This document shows positions 8,763 to 19,400 of a stretch of DNA of 41,119 nt, piece by piece. Under the pieces are notes generated by a model, which had not been told where the DNA came from, did no database searches, and saw only the letters and a program-made list of their open reading frames with translations. Position numbers and translations under genes: made by a program. The first letter of the stretch is position 1. Each line of letters opens with the position of its first letter. The stretch covers positions 1-41,119 of IMG/VR virus record IMGVR_UViG_3300008111_000062; one strand, given 5' to 3'. This stretch comes from a virus.

Positions 8763-11030
8763 TTAAATAATACATACATAAGTTCTTGGTATTTGGAAAG
8801 GATTTATTGTAGTTATTCCAACATTCTGTAGAATATAAATTGTTCCTAGTCCTGTGTACGTTGACCTTATATAAGACTCTCTTCCGGAAGAGACTGCAAA
8901 TAGACTTCCTAACGCATTGTAGGTCTTCGATAGTGAGTTGTCCGCAAATCCACCAATTGAGACTATTCCAGAACCTTCCGGTGATGGTACGAATCGATAT
9001 GAAGTATCACCATATATCGTTACTAAACCAGTACCAGATTTTTCAAACAGATCGGTTTGTCTTGTAGACGCATCACCAGAAATTGTGATGTTTCCAACTC
9101 CAACATTAGAATATTCAAGTTCAATTCTTGTTTGAGCAGATCCAGTAATTTCAAAAAGAATTGTGTTCTGTGGAACATTAGTTACCCTAGATTCCGAACC
9201 TCCGGACAACTTAAGTATTGTACCAATTCCAATATAAATCTCAGATTCTTTTTCAATTAGGTTAGAACTTATAGATAGAGTTCCTATTCCAGAATAAGAA
9301 TTCGTTAGCTTAAGATCAGTAAATCCTCCAACAAACTGAACTGAACCTATTCCACTATAAACAAATAGATCAATTTCTCTAGTATCAGCTAATCCACTTA
9401 AATTAAATAGAACTGTATTTTCAGGTGGATTACTTACGAAACTTACAAGTGCTGCATCTTGATAATCACAAGTAACTTCTGTGGAATCGCAAGTGTCATA
9501 TTCACTATCCGAAATATGAGTCTCGAAGTGGAACAAGACAGTTGATCCGTCATTTCGAGTGATACTAATATCGGAATATCCAACTATACTTAGATTTCCA
9601 TCACCTTCATATACATAAGTGCGACTTGCATTAGACTCCCCAGAAATCTGATATAGAATAGTATCTTCTGTCGGATTGATAGTGAGACTTTGTACAGAAG
9701 TTCCGGAAATATTAAATAAGACCGAATCTCCAACTTGAGATATTGTTGAAGATTCGGAAGCACCGGAGAAATAACCTAATACACCAATTCCTACATAAGA
9801 TTTTGTTTTCTTAATATCTGATGCAAATGCATCAATAACTACCAGTCCTTCACCAACATATGAATTAGAAATTCTTTCTTCGGCATTTTCCTGGTCATAT
9901 ACAACTGTTCCAAGACCAGCATAAGTATATGTTCCAAACTTACCAAATCCAGTAGCTCCACTGGAAATACCGATCTCACCTAATCCAAAATAACTTGATC
10001 TTGTAAATGATTCGGAAACACTTCCATTAATTACAAAAAGACCTACTCCGAAGTAAGGAGTTAGTGGAGAATAAACAGCAAGGTTTCTTACTTGATCAAA
10101 TCTAAATGTACCTATACCAGAACCGGAGTTCGTATCGCCATTAACATTTCCATATCTGTTGGAATATGTCTTGGCATCACGAGGATTTCCATCTCCGTCT
10201 GGTGTAAATCCAGCTCCAGGTACAAATCTAATTCCAAAAGTACCGACACCAATGTTTTGATCTATACCATAATGTGGAGTATAATCAACAAAAGGATGTA
10301 CAGTATCAGAATTGTAAAGGCTAGGTAACGTTCCAAATCCAATATAGGTCTCGGTTTCACTCTCAATAACATTCGATGAGAGGTTTAATGTACCAAAACC
10401 TACGTAAGGTGTTAAACGAGAAGTATTTGCAGAATCTGAAAGAATTAATGAACCGGAACCAAATATGGATCCGGTTTGCGTAATGATAGATGAACCATCA
10501 ATACTTAGTAGTCCAGTGCCGTTATATGCGTCTACGTCTTTTTCTACAGCAAATCCAGAAATGCTGAAGAGTTGAGTATTTGTTGTATCTGCGGTTTGTA
10601 CAGTTAGTGAGGATTCCGCAGAATTATTTTCACCAAGTCGTAAGGTTCCGGAAGATACGTAAGGTCTTAGTGTTCTTTCTAATCCGCTACCTATTTCGAA
10701 TAAAGTACCATTACCAACCCAAGTAAAGGTTACTTTCTCTGTCGCGGTCTTAGCTATAAAGGATATATTTCCAGAAGCAACATATGTAGCATATGTAATA
10801 GACTCTCTACCTGAAGATAAGGTAAATAACGATCCATATGGATAGAGAGTTTCTCCAACTGATATGAGATACCAATCATCTTCAGGACTTGGAGCTGGAG
10901 TGTATACTGGATTTGGTTCTGTTATTAGTCCATTGTCTACTGATACTGTCGTCGCAGCTGAAATTAACCCATAATCCTCAGTAGAAAATGAGTTAATTCC
11001 AGTGGATTCATTGTAAACATAGACTGTCAT
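8763..11030 (-). CDS. Repeat-rich virion structural protein (755 aa)
   Basis: A beta-repeat protein of unknown exact role, probably a tail or fibre-associated structural protein given its position between tail genes. After an N-terminus with 'STEDYGLI' and 'TVSVDNGLI', nearly the whole chain is built from units of about 30-37 residues centred on 'Y-x-G-x-G-x-L/V-x-I/L-S-G', such as 'YVGIGVLGYFSG' and 'YEGDGNLSIVG'. A second type reads 'NTVLFNLSG' / 'DTILYQISG'. A Cys-containing insertion ('YDTCDSTEVTCDYQDAAL') sits near residue 510. There is no signal peptide or membrane segment. The gene follows an intrinsic terminator and has no clear Shine-Dalgarno sequence before ATG 11030. Cyanophages commonly carry such a gene in this cluster. 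I do not recognise a named family. Confidence 0.85.
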   Translation of the reverse strand: MTVYVYNESTGINSFSTEDYGLISAATTVSVDNGLITEPNPVYTPAPSPEDDWYLISVGETLYPYGSLFTLSSGRESITYATYVASGNISFIAKTATEKVTFTWVGNGTLFEIGSGLERTLRPYVSSGTLRLGENNSAESSLTVQTADTTNTQLFSISGFAVEKDVDAYNGTGLLSIDGSSIITQTGSIFGSGSLILSDSANTSRLTPYVGFGTLNLSSNVIESETETYIGFGTLPSLYNSDTVHPFVDYTPHYGIDQNIGVGTFGIRFVPGAGFTPDGDGNPRDAKTYSNRYGNVNGDTNSGSGIGTFRFDQVRNLAVYSPLTPYFGVGLFVINGSVSESFTRSSYFGLGEIGISSGATGFGKFGTYTYAGLGTVVYDQENAEERISNSYVGEGLVVIDAFASDIKKTKSYVGIGVLGYFSGASESSTISQVGDSVLFNISGTSVQSLTINPTEDTILYQISGESNASRTYVYEGDGNLSIVGYSDISITRNDGSTVLFHFETHISDSEYDTCDSTEVTCDYQDAALVSFVSNPPENTVLFNLSGLADTREIDLFVYSGIGSVQFVGGFTDLKLTNSYSGIGTLSISSNLIEKESEIYIGIGTILKLSGGSESRVTNVPQNTILFEITGSAQTRIELEYSNVGVGNITISGDASTRQTDLFEKSGTGLVTIYGDTSYRFVPSPEGSGIVSIGGFADNSLSKTYNALGSLFAVSSGRESYIRSTYTGLGTIYILQNVGITTINPFQIPRTYVCII

Positions 11031-11053
11031 AGAGATAGCCCAACAGAATTTTT

Positions 11054-11093
11054 AAAGAAAAAGAGAGGATCGCCATAAAAATGCAATCCTCTC
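11054..11093 (-). terminator. Rho-independent terminator after the 335-aa gene
   Basis: On the minus strand, GAGAGGATTGC pairs with GCGATCCTCTC (11 bp with one G-T pair, 9-nt loop) and is followed directly by TTTTTCTTT. It lies between the stop of the 335-aa gene at 11127 and the start of the 755-aa gene at 11030. It should end the upstream transcription unit or attenuate read-through into the fibre genes. Confidence 0.92.
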
Positions 11094-11126
11094 ACCATCA
11101 AAAAATATTAAATTTTTAATATAAAA

Positions 11127-12134
11127 TCAATCTAGAGCAACGTTTAGAGTAATTTTGATTTGGTCTCCGTTGTTAGCAATTGTGTATGGTCCGTTAGTAA
11201 ATCTTTCTGCATACATAATTGAACTATAAAGAGTTGCGGTACTCAATCCAGCAGATGCGTTTGGAGTAGCTGTGAGTGCTGGTGTAGTAGTAAACTCATT
11301 TGCATTAGGAACAGAGAATACGGTATATGTTCCAGATGTCAAAGTAGTATTACCAGTTCCTGCTGCAACATATAGGATATCTCCAGCAACCAATTGGTGT
11401 CCAGTTGCAACAATTTTTCCAAAACTGAAAGTTACACTTGGATCTGTTGCAAGCTGAATGTTGTCAATAAGTGGTTTATCCAAATAAACAACTTTTAATG
11501 CTCTGTCGATTCCAATAACAATTGTACCAGTTTGAATACCAGCGTTTCCTGCAACTCTCATTCCAAGAGTTAAATCATCAACGTTTTGATCTGGATCAAC
11601 AGTGATATAAGAGTTACCAACAACTCCAATAACTGGGTCGGTATTATCACCTTTGGTTATAGTTGTTCCAATACCTACAGATGCATAATGGACTACACCT
11701 TGTACGGAAACAGGCATGTTGTTTGCTCTGGTTACATAATAACCATAAACATCCCCGGCTGCTCCAGTGAAGGTAAATGTTTGTTCTGGATATGTTGCAG
11801 TTGTTCCAGAACCAACCTGATTGATTCTCCAACGAGAACCATTCAAAAGAATACCTGTCTGTGAAGTATATGTCTGATCAGATCTATTATTTACACAATA
11901 TGGATAGCCTGTAGTAGGAGCAAACCCATAAGCATTCGTGTTACCTATACCATATGGCTCAAAATACGCAGAAGCTGAAGGAACATCACTCTCTGCTGGA
12001 GTAGTATTACTGGTAAAAAGTTTTAAAACTAAGTTTCTGGGAGACTGGTCAGCAAGACTTGCAGTGTGATTGTTTTGTGCAACTAGATACCTAAGCGACT
12101 CAAGTTCTCCTATATTTGGGACTAATAGTGCCAT
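11127..12134 (-). CDS. Virion structural protein (335 aa)
   Basis: Starts 'MALLVPNIGELESLRYLV', followed by 'NLVLKLFTSNTTPAESD', a pattern I know from a family of phage tail proteins widespread in cyanomyoviruses. Function within the virion is not established. The middle, residues about 100-135, holds 'WRINQVG...FTFTGAAGDVYGYYVT', typical of this family's beta-sandwich. Residues about 245-290 carry an 'HQLVAGDILYVAAGTG...YTVFSVPNANEF' segment like the H-x-F-x-x-G-E modules in the neighbouring large proteins. The start at 12134 is supported by AGGGGAG about 8 nt upstream and by a perfect TATAAATA late promoter 45 nt upstream. The gene ends at a strong terminator, so it can be a unit of its own and is probably abundantly expressed (inference). 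Confidence 0.85.
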   Translation of the reverse strand: MALLVPNIGELESLRYLVAQNNHTASLADQSPRNLVLKLFTSNTTPAESDVPSASAYFEPYGIGNTNAYGFAPTTGYPYCVNNRSDQTYTSQTGILLNGSRWRINQVGSGTTATYPEQTFTFTGAAGDVYGYYVTRANNMPVSVQGVVHYASVGIGTTITKGDNTDPVIGVVGNSYITVDPDQNVDDLTLGMRVAGNAGIQTGTIVIGIDRALKVVYLDKPLIDNIQLATDPSVTFSFGKIVATGHQLVAGDILYVAAGTGNTTLTSGTYTVFSVPNANEFTTTPALTATPNASAGLSTATLYSSIMYAERFTNGPYTIANNGDQIKITLNVALD

Positions 12135-12179
12135 TCGAAATAACTCCCCTACAGGCTACGATTTTGTAATAACTATCTT

Positions 12180-12187
12180 TATTTATA
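12180..12187 (-). promoter_or_regulatory. T4-type late promoter (TATAAATA)
   Basis: A perfect TATAAATA on the minus strand, overlapping the stop codon of the 225-aa gene and 45 nt upstream of ATG 12134. It matches the T4 late -10 consensus and the NATAAATA form described for cyanophages. Confidence 0.75.
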
Positions 12188-12860
12188 ATTTTAATTTCAG
12201 AGAGATTAGAAACCTATTAATGTTATTGACTGATATCACATCGAAAGTCAAAATGTCTCCAGCAATTATAGTTTTCGTCCAACCTGTAAGAACATCATCA
12301 CGAACTTTTCTAGAGTTTGTCATTTGTGGATAAGTTCCACCAACAATAGAAGTAAATGTTGGAAATGTAGAATAGTTCGATTTTTTAATGTCTAGTGTTA
12401 AATCTCCCTGTTGATCAGATAAAATAGTTAAAGATTCCAATACACCACTAACATCTAAAGTTACAGATCCCTTATTACCAGATACCATTGATATTGATCC
12501 ACTATCAACCACATAATTAATGGTTCTTGTCAAATCTGCAGTTGTTGCTAAAGCTATAATAAAAACATCATCACCAGGATTTGGAGCAGAAGTGAAAATT
12601 ATATTATTACTTGAAGTGGTATAATCTTCATTTGGTTCCATCACCAAATTATTTTTGACAACAATTAACTGTTGATCATTAATTGGAACATATGATGTAG
12701 ATGATGAATAAAGTCCAAAAGTATGGGCAACGCCAGTAAATTGGGAATTTATATTATCTAAAATAATATTCCCATACTGTATTGATTTTGTTGGAATTTC
12801 ATAATCAACTCCAATCCTATACGGACCTGGTTCATTTAAAGTTACTATATAATCGGTCAT
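12183..12860 (-). CDS. Virion structural protein (225 aa)
   Basis: An unnamed beta-rich protein. Residues about 50-110 ('YVPINDQQLIVVKNNLVMEP', then 'IIFTSAPNPGDDVFIIAL') form the segment often found in T4-like cyanophage structural proteins, resembling 'I-V-x-x-N-x-x-x-x-P-x-x-D-Y' tail modules. The same phrase style recurs in the 4372-aa giant ('LFIYINDILQIPGVSYTF'). The C-terminal half contains 'KSNYSTFPTFTSIVGG', 'KVRDDVLTGWTKTIIAGD' and 'ILTFDVISVNNINRFLISLKL', similar to a carbohydrate-binding-type jelly roll common at phage protein C-termini (inference). Start and preceding stop overlap as TAATG at 12860, so translation is likely coupled to the 110-aa gene. Confidence 0.85.
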   Translation of the reverse strand: MTDYIVTLNEPGPYRIGVDYEIPTKSIQYGNIILDNINSQFTGVAHTFGLYSSSTSYVPINDQQLIVVKNNLVMEPNEDYTTSSNNIIFTSAPNPGDDVFIIALATTADLTRTINYVVDSGSISMVSGNKGSVTLDVSGVLESLTILSDQQGDLTLDIKKSNYSTFPTFTSIVGGTYPQMTNSRKVRDDVLTGWTKTIIAGDILTFDVISVNNINRFLISLKLKL

Positions 12861-13192
12861 TATGAAACTCCTGGAGTTACTAGAACATTTCCTTGAATAG
12901 CTCTTGTTCTATATGAATTTGGAGAAATAAGAACTACATCATAAACATATCGACCACCTTCTATAGAATCGGTTGCAGTATATCCCATAGATACTGCAAT
13001 TTTACCGTTTAGTCTATCTACAAAACTAAGAGTTAAAGGATAAGAAGTTGAAGATGATGGATGTTTCCTGATTGAAGAAATACCAGTGTATCCAGTTAGG
13101 TTTAATGGTGCATTATTAGTATTCCTGATTGTAAAGGTGGCTTGAAAGTCAACCCCCTGTTCAAGAACTAGATTTACATTTCTTGCCGCCAT
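12860..13192 (-). CDS. Small Ig-like virion protein (110 aa)
   Basis: The sequence 'LVLEQGVDFQATFTIRNTNN' and 'PLNLTGYTGISSIRK', ending with 'EGGRYVYDVVLIS' and 'RAIQGNVLVTPG', follows the pattern of small Ig-like domains found at the N-terminus of phage baseplate and receptor-binding proteins (BppU-like) and as stand-alone proteins in cyanophages. The likely role is a small tail or baseplate decoration or connector. This is an inference from fold pattern only. ATG 13192 is 21 nt downstream of a GATAAATA late-promoter-like box. The Shine-Dalgarno sequence is weak. It overlaps the next gene by one base (TAATG). Confidence 0.85.
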   Translation of the reverse strand: MAARNVNLVLEQGVDFQATFTIRNTNNAPLNLTGYTGISSIRKHPSSSTSYPLTLSFVDRLNGKIAVSMGYTATDSIEGGRYVYDVVLISPNSYRTRAIQGNVLVTPGVS

Positions 13193-13212
13193 TATTCTAC
13201 TGTATTTTTAAT

Positions 13213-13220
13213 TATTTATC
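13213..13220 (-). promoter_or_regulatory. Late-promoter-like box (GATAAATA)
   Basis: GATAAATA on the minus strand, 21 nt before ATG 13192 and just inside the end of the 79-aa gene. It fits NATAAATA with G in the free position. Confidence 0.5.
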
Positions 13221-13458
13221 AGTTAGAATCCATTTTTTTCAAAATCATTTTCATCATGTCCTTAATTTCATCTATTTCTTTTTGAAGTAAATCAACCTTA
13301 CTAACATTTTCCTTTAGTTGATTGATTTCTTCTTTTTCCTTTAACTTAAGTTGTTTCAATTGAACATAAGAATTGTATTCAGAATCGGAGCAATTTAGAA
13401 TTGCTCCACTAGATTGATCACGATAAAACCCTGGATTACCTTCTACTGGAATTCTCAT
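13219..13458 (-). CDS. Small coiled-coil protein (79 aa)
   Basis: A conserved-looking cyanophage type with two parts. Residues 1-30 ('RIPVEGNPGFYRDQSSGAIL') form a short N-terminal motif. Residues 32-77 are a Lys/Glu-rich heptad helix ('LKQLKLKEKEEINQLKENV', 'LLQKEIDEIKDMMKMILKKM') that should form a coiled coil. It lies 2 nt after the stop of the 2560-aa gene, so the two are probably translated together. It might be a chaperone, trimerisation or connector factor for the adjacent structural proteins, but nothing in the sequence decides this. Confidence 0.8.
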   Translation of the reverse strand: MRIPVEGNPGFYRDQSSGAILNCSDSEYNSYVQLKQLKLKEKEEINQLKENVSKVDLLQKEIDEIKDMMKMILKKMDSN

Positions 13459-13460
13459 AG

Positions 13461-16400
13461 TTATACTGAAGCAATTACTCGTAAATCTCTAATCAGAGGA
13501 ACATATGCAAGATTTGTTCCTGTCATAATAATTTTAATTTGGAATCCATTAAACAATGGTAGATTCTTTGCAGTAAATTCATGTGATCTAAAATCAGCCA
13601 ATGTGGATGATGGTACTACTTCAATATCTGGTTTTCCATTATTATCATATGGATTTATAACATTTTTATTTTCATCTAAGTTATCATATCCTGGGAATAA
13701 TTCATATAACTGAGTAGTAGGATCTGAATCTGATCTGAAGAGTCTATACATTACTCGTATATCATTAGTACTATGTCTATATGCATCAAAGAAGACTTTC
13801 AAATTATCAGATCCCCTTTCCAATCTAACAACTTTAGTAACGTAACTAGCTGCAGAAGGGTCATTTAAGAGAGAATTTACTAATGGATTTGTAGCATAAT
13901 TTGAAACTGTAGAATTCATTCTATTTCCAGTAGTAATTATATTAACTCTATCCAAATCAATAAGAGGAGAAACTCTAGAATCGCTGGTAATTAAACTAAC
14001 TTCCATTGTGAAAGATTTTTTACCTGGATAATCTTGCAAATAATTATTTTCATTTACCTCTGAACATATTATCCTTGGACTGGAAAGATAATTTGTTGTG
14101 TCTAGTGCTATGTCCTCAAATCCCTGGTCAACGAATGGGGTAATACTATTATTATTTGGTGAACCTCCAGAAAATGTTCTTATTCTTGCAGATACAGTTG
14201 TACCTTGTGGAGTAGCTATAGCAATGTTTGGAGTAATTACGCTAAATGGTATATTTTGCGTAGCTTTTGGAGTCTTATAAGAATTTATTAGTTGTAAAGC
14301 ATCATAAGAACCGCAAGATTTTGTTTCATTAAATGCTAAAGCTGGGAATCCATTACCATTACCTTCAGATCTATCTGGACCATTGGTACTTACACCTACT
14401 TTTAAGTAATAATGATCTAAATCTATTGGATACTTGGAAAAATTAGTATCAGCAAAACCATGTGTTTTGTTTATTCTTCTTAAAGAAACTCCATTAAGTT
14501 CATATTTAAATACTTGTTCTAATGCAGCATAATTTGAAGGTACTGTTGAATCTATACCTCTAGTAATGCCACTAAGTACATTTGTAGATGTAGTCACTCC
14601 AGTATATCTTATAATCTCATCTCCAATAAGAATATATCCAGGATTGGTGTTAGAAACTGGAACGTTTTCAAAACTAGTGAATATTCCTACAGAACTCAGA
14701 ACAATGTCCGATGTAGAAGTTGAAGTATAACTAGAATTTATGGTTTGTGGTCTTTGGTCAGATTGTATAGAAGAAAGAGTTACAAAATTATTTGTGGCAT
14801 ACATTCCATGATTGGAATGTTTTACTTTAAAATGTAATCCATCAGTGACAACTTCAGAATAACTGACATTAGCACCGGCCAGTAAACTTGTTCCACCAGA
14901 ACCAACAAAAATTAAATTCGATGAGCTATCTACGACTACATTACCTTGAACATTATCCAATAATAAGGTGTTGAATGATGATATGATTCCAACATTATTT
15001 GGTATTGATAGTAGAAGATTTTTTCCAAATCCACCCGTCTGAGAGTAATCTACTGTCAGAGTATCTCCATAAGAATATCCAGTTCCACCAACAGAAACAG
15101 TTGCGGCTATAGCTACTCCACCAGAAACAGCAATATTAACTTTTCCTCCACTACCTCTACCAGTAATAGGTAGTAAATTAACATTTGAATATACTGTATA
15201 ATTTGATGTAAAACCAGTTCCAGGAGAAGTTAAAGTTAACGTACTAGAAATTCCTATTGCTCCAATAACATTCCGTAGTTTTCCACTAAATCCGGAGTTA
15301 CCATACTGTAAAATTGTTAATCCAGGAGTCAGTGTAGTAACTTCAGAATTGGTTAGACTTCTACCAATACCAACTAAAACAGTCTTAGATATTGTTTCAA
15401 TTGGATTGACTTGTAATGATGCAATTTGATTATTACCAATATTCAAATCTGGATTATAGAATCGTACTGTAGAAGTTCCATTGAAAAATTCCGCTCTATA
15501 TACAACCAGTTTTAAATCTTCCAATTGACTTGGATCCCACGTTGCTCCGTTTTGGGACTTAAATAGGGATCCTAATAATGGTTGTTGAGAAACAATAATC
15601 TGTTCAGACTCAGATCTATTAATGGTTGAAATGTCTTTTTCACCCATTCTAGAAATCCAAACATTGTAGGAATTAGATGCTGATAGTAAGACAACGGAAT
15701 ATTGACTATCTGGAGCTAAATAAACTGGGGATGGGAAAGTAAAAGCTGTTGGTACACTTGCATCATCGGAAACATTAACCTGTTCCGGATCTAAAACAAT
15801 TTCACCAAAAGGTACTATGGTTTGTGTTGGTAAACCAGTTTGCATTGTACGAATTTGCATCGTAACAGGGAGTCCAGTAGTATCTTTAGATCTAAAGAAA
15901 ACTTCAACTTTTGTGATATAAACACCGTTAGTTTCTACTACTTCAAAAGATTGTGCTAAAGGATCAACAAATCTCTTTTGATTTTTTCCTCTATTTTTTA
16001 ACTCTTTACACTTAGCTTGTTGTTGTTTTTGTTTCTTTTCTGGTTTTTGATTTGCTTTTGGTTGTTTCTTTTGTGGTTTTTGATTTGCAGGAGTTTGTAT
16101 TGATCTGGTTCTAACTACTTCTTCTGAAGTCACTACTTCTGTAGAAGTTGCGGCTTGCAATTCAGTAGTAGTTTCAGATTCTTCTCTTTCATCAGATTGA
16201 GTAAGTCTTTCTACATCTGCATTTCTTGTTCTTATTGTAAGATTTTCTACATTAGCTAATGTTCCAGAAGAAGAGAAGTTTGTTTCTGCAGTGCTATCTG
16301 TTGTTCCAATTATTGTGGCGTTAGTCTTACTTGATGTAAGTGTAAAGGTTTTAGTTCCAGTTTCGAACTTAGGAGTTGATGGTAATGTTGGATCTGGAAT

Positions 16401-19400
16401 AAAGAGAGATCCTATTATTGCGCCAGTATTATCAGCAATAAGTCTAATATTTGTAATATTAGCTACAGCTCCACTAGAAGCTCCAGTAAGAGTCATTCCA
16501 ACAATAATATTGCCATAGAAAGCAGAATTTGACTGTAACTCTAAACTAGCGGTATCTACATTCAAAATAGTAGATGTAGTAGAATATGAAGTTGGTACTA
16601 CTTCAGTTGTATTATAAGGGTTTTGCGAATAAGTTTGTGTTGGACTGTTATATGGACCATATTTGTGATTAGGACTTGCTAATCTAAATCTAACACTTAC
16701 AGATCCAGAAACTCCAGTTACAGTTTCTCCTACAGAGAATGTTCCAGAAGCCATGGTAACTTCAAGAAGTTTTGGAATTATATACGATGACATGTCAACG
16801 TTATCAAAAAATGGATATACTAATCCATTTGGTTTCATTCTTCTTGCAACAAATTCAATGTTTCTACTTCTCATCGTATGAATTATGTCAGTAGAAACTA
16901 CTCTGTCTCCTACATTAACACTGTCCCATCTTTCATTAACTTTATACTGTATACCACTTCTAGATTGATTAGTAGTTGTTATTGTAGAGACATTCTCAAA
17001 CGTTGTAAATTCTTCTTCAATAGTAGTGGTAACTAGTGACTTACCTTTACCTTTTTTCTTAGCTTTATTGTTTTTATTTTTATTGTTATTTTTTTTCTTT
17101 TTTGGAATTTTAGAAACATCTGTAGACAGAACTGTACTACCAGTTTTTATGGTTTCTACTGTTTGTCTACCGGCTTCACGAGAACCCGTCCAGTTTGTTT
17201 CCCATGCACCCCAATTGACTGGAGAAAGTCCAGTATTACTGTCTATACCTAACTGATCAATAGTTGATTGATAGTTGCCGTCACGATCTTCAACTTTTTC
17301 GGTGACTCTTGTTTCTACCCAAGTATCGGAAGCTGGACTCAAATCAATTGATCCAATCCAGTTAACAACAGCAAAAGGATTTACATTTTCAGATCTAGTT
17401 GCAAAATTATTTCTAAAATAAACAACATCTGTATAGTTCAGACAAACTACATCACCTACTTTTTTTGTATTTGGGGATCCAAGATCAGTTACAAATCTAA
17501 GATCTGCGTCAGGATTAGATGTATTTCCTACACCAATTACTGCTTCAGAACCTAAAAGAAGATCTAATGAAGTAGTATAATGTTGTGGTCTTAAATATCC
17601 ATTCGCTGTGTCTATACTACATTTATAGGCAGGGTTTCCTAACCCACCACCAAAAATAGATTTAAAGTTGTCTACAAAAAATCCACATTTAAATCTATCT
17701 AACTGAGTTTGTTCATCTCGTAGAGTTAAATTTTTGGTATCCGTTTCCAATAGAGAGAGTGAAGTATAATACTCTACATTTTTCAATCTATCTTCCAAAT
17801 TGGAAATATCTTTCATTCTATATCTCTTATGAGATGATAAAATATTTTTAACATCTGAAACATCATAGACATATGGAGGTATGACTATAGTTGATATTTC
17901 AAGACAATTATCTACAGGATTTGGTTCTTTTGGTTCTAATGAAGGTACTCCAGCATTTACAAAGAACTTTCCATCTTTACTCAAATACAATTTGTCAATT
18001 CTTCCCAAATAATATGAATAACCTAGATTTATCGATCTACCTTTTGCAAAATTATAGGGACTGGAATTTGAACCGGTGGTGAAGACTCTTGATCCAAATT
18101 CAAATGGAGATTTAGTTGCAGTAGAAACGTTAAATGGAACTACTCTTGGTCTTACATCAATAATATCACTAGCGGCAATATTTGAAATAATTGGTAAATC
18201 TGAAGTATATCTATCCTTAGCGTATGAATCTACAGTAACGAAGTGACCATTATCATTAGAATCAATGGTATAATTATTGAAAATTATTTTTAACTTTTTA
18301 GTTGGAGGAGAATCATCAGATCTTCTTGTTACATACGAATAATCAGAATACTCCGGCTTTTGATTTGGATTTAAAACAAAACTAGAAGTTATATCTCTAT
18401 CACCTTGAACAAAGGAAGAGACAATAGCTGTTATTTGAGATTCTTTAAATGTAACTCTTTCTCCGGTTACAAAAGTTTTTTCATTTAAAAAGACAACCTC
18501 AACCTCATTTGTACTATTATTGGATACTAATCTAGCTGCTGCTCTACTTGCTTGTCCAAAAACTAATTCACCTTTTATTGAATTAAGTATATTTGCATTT
18601 AAATTTGTTAGAACAAGTCTTGGCAGATCTGGATCATTAGAATCCGAAGATTCATAAACAGCCAGTAGCTCTTCTACATCAGGTACATTTAAACATATAT
18701 TTTTATCTTGAACTCTAGTTCCATATAAGGAATTATATGTCAAACCATCAGCTAGTGATGTTCCGGCTACACCAGAAGAAGTGTTTGATGATCCACTTAC
18801 TATAAGTTCACTACATCTATTATAAACTTTATTTTTTGGTTTTAAATCTTCTTTTAAAAATGTGACGGTCAATCTTGCAGGTCCGTCTTGACTTATATTT
18901 TGCAGACTTACAGTTCTTCCCGATACAGTTAGTTTTTGATTGTTAAGTTGTTCAACATCCCCATTCGCAAAAGAAAGGTTGTAATATTCTTCATCGTATG
19001 GTTCTAAAGTTAAAGAAGTATCAGTTTCTAATACTTGATTTAGTCCACCAGAAGAAACTGTGACTGAATATGACTTTCTAATTACAATAGAAGATCCAGT
19101 AAGATCAGTTTCAGCAACGTTGTCATACTCCAATTCTGTATATAAGTATGCCTGATTTGTATTTAAAATCTGAGGAGTAACTTTTATCAGATTAGTGGTG
19201 TTTATTGTACTTCCTGGTAAAGATCCAGAAGAAACTCCCACAACATCGGTGGTAGGCTCAATAATAATAGAATTTGAAGTTGCTACAACTTCTTTTACTC
19301 TATTATAAGTAGGTACAGTGTTTCCTGAAGAACTGTATGAGATTATATCACCAGTACTAACACCAACATAAAATGTTGAACTTGATGTAGTTACTGTACT

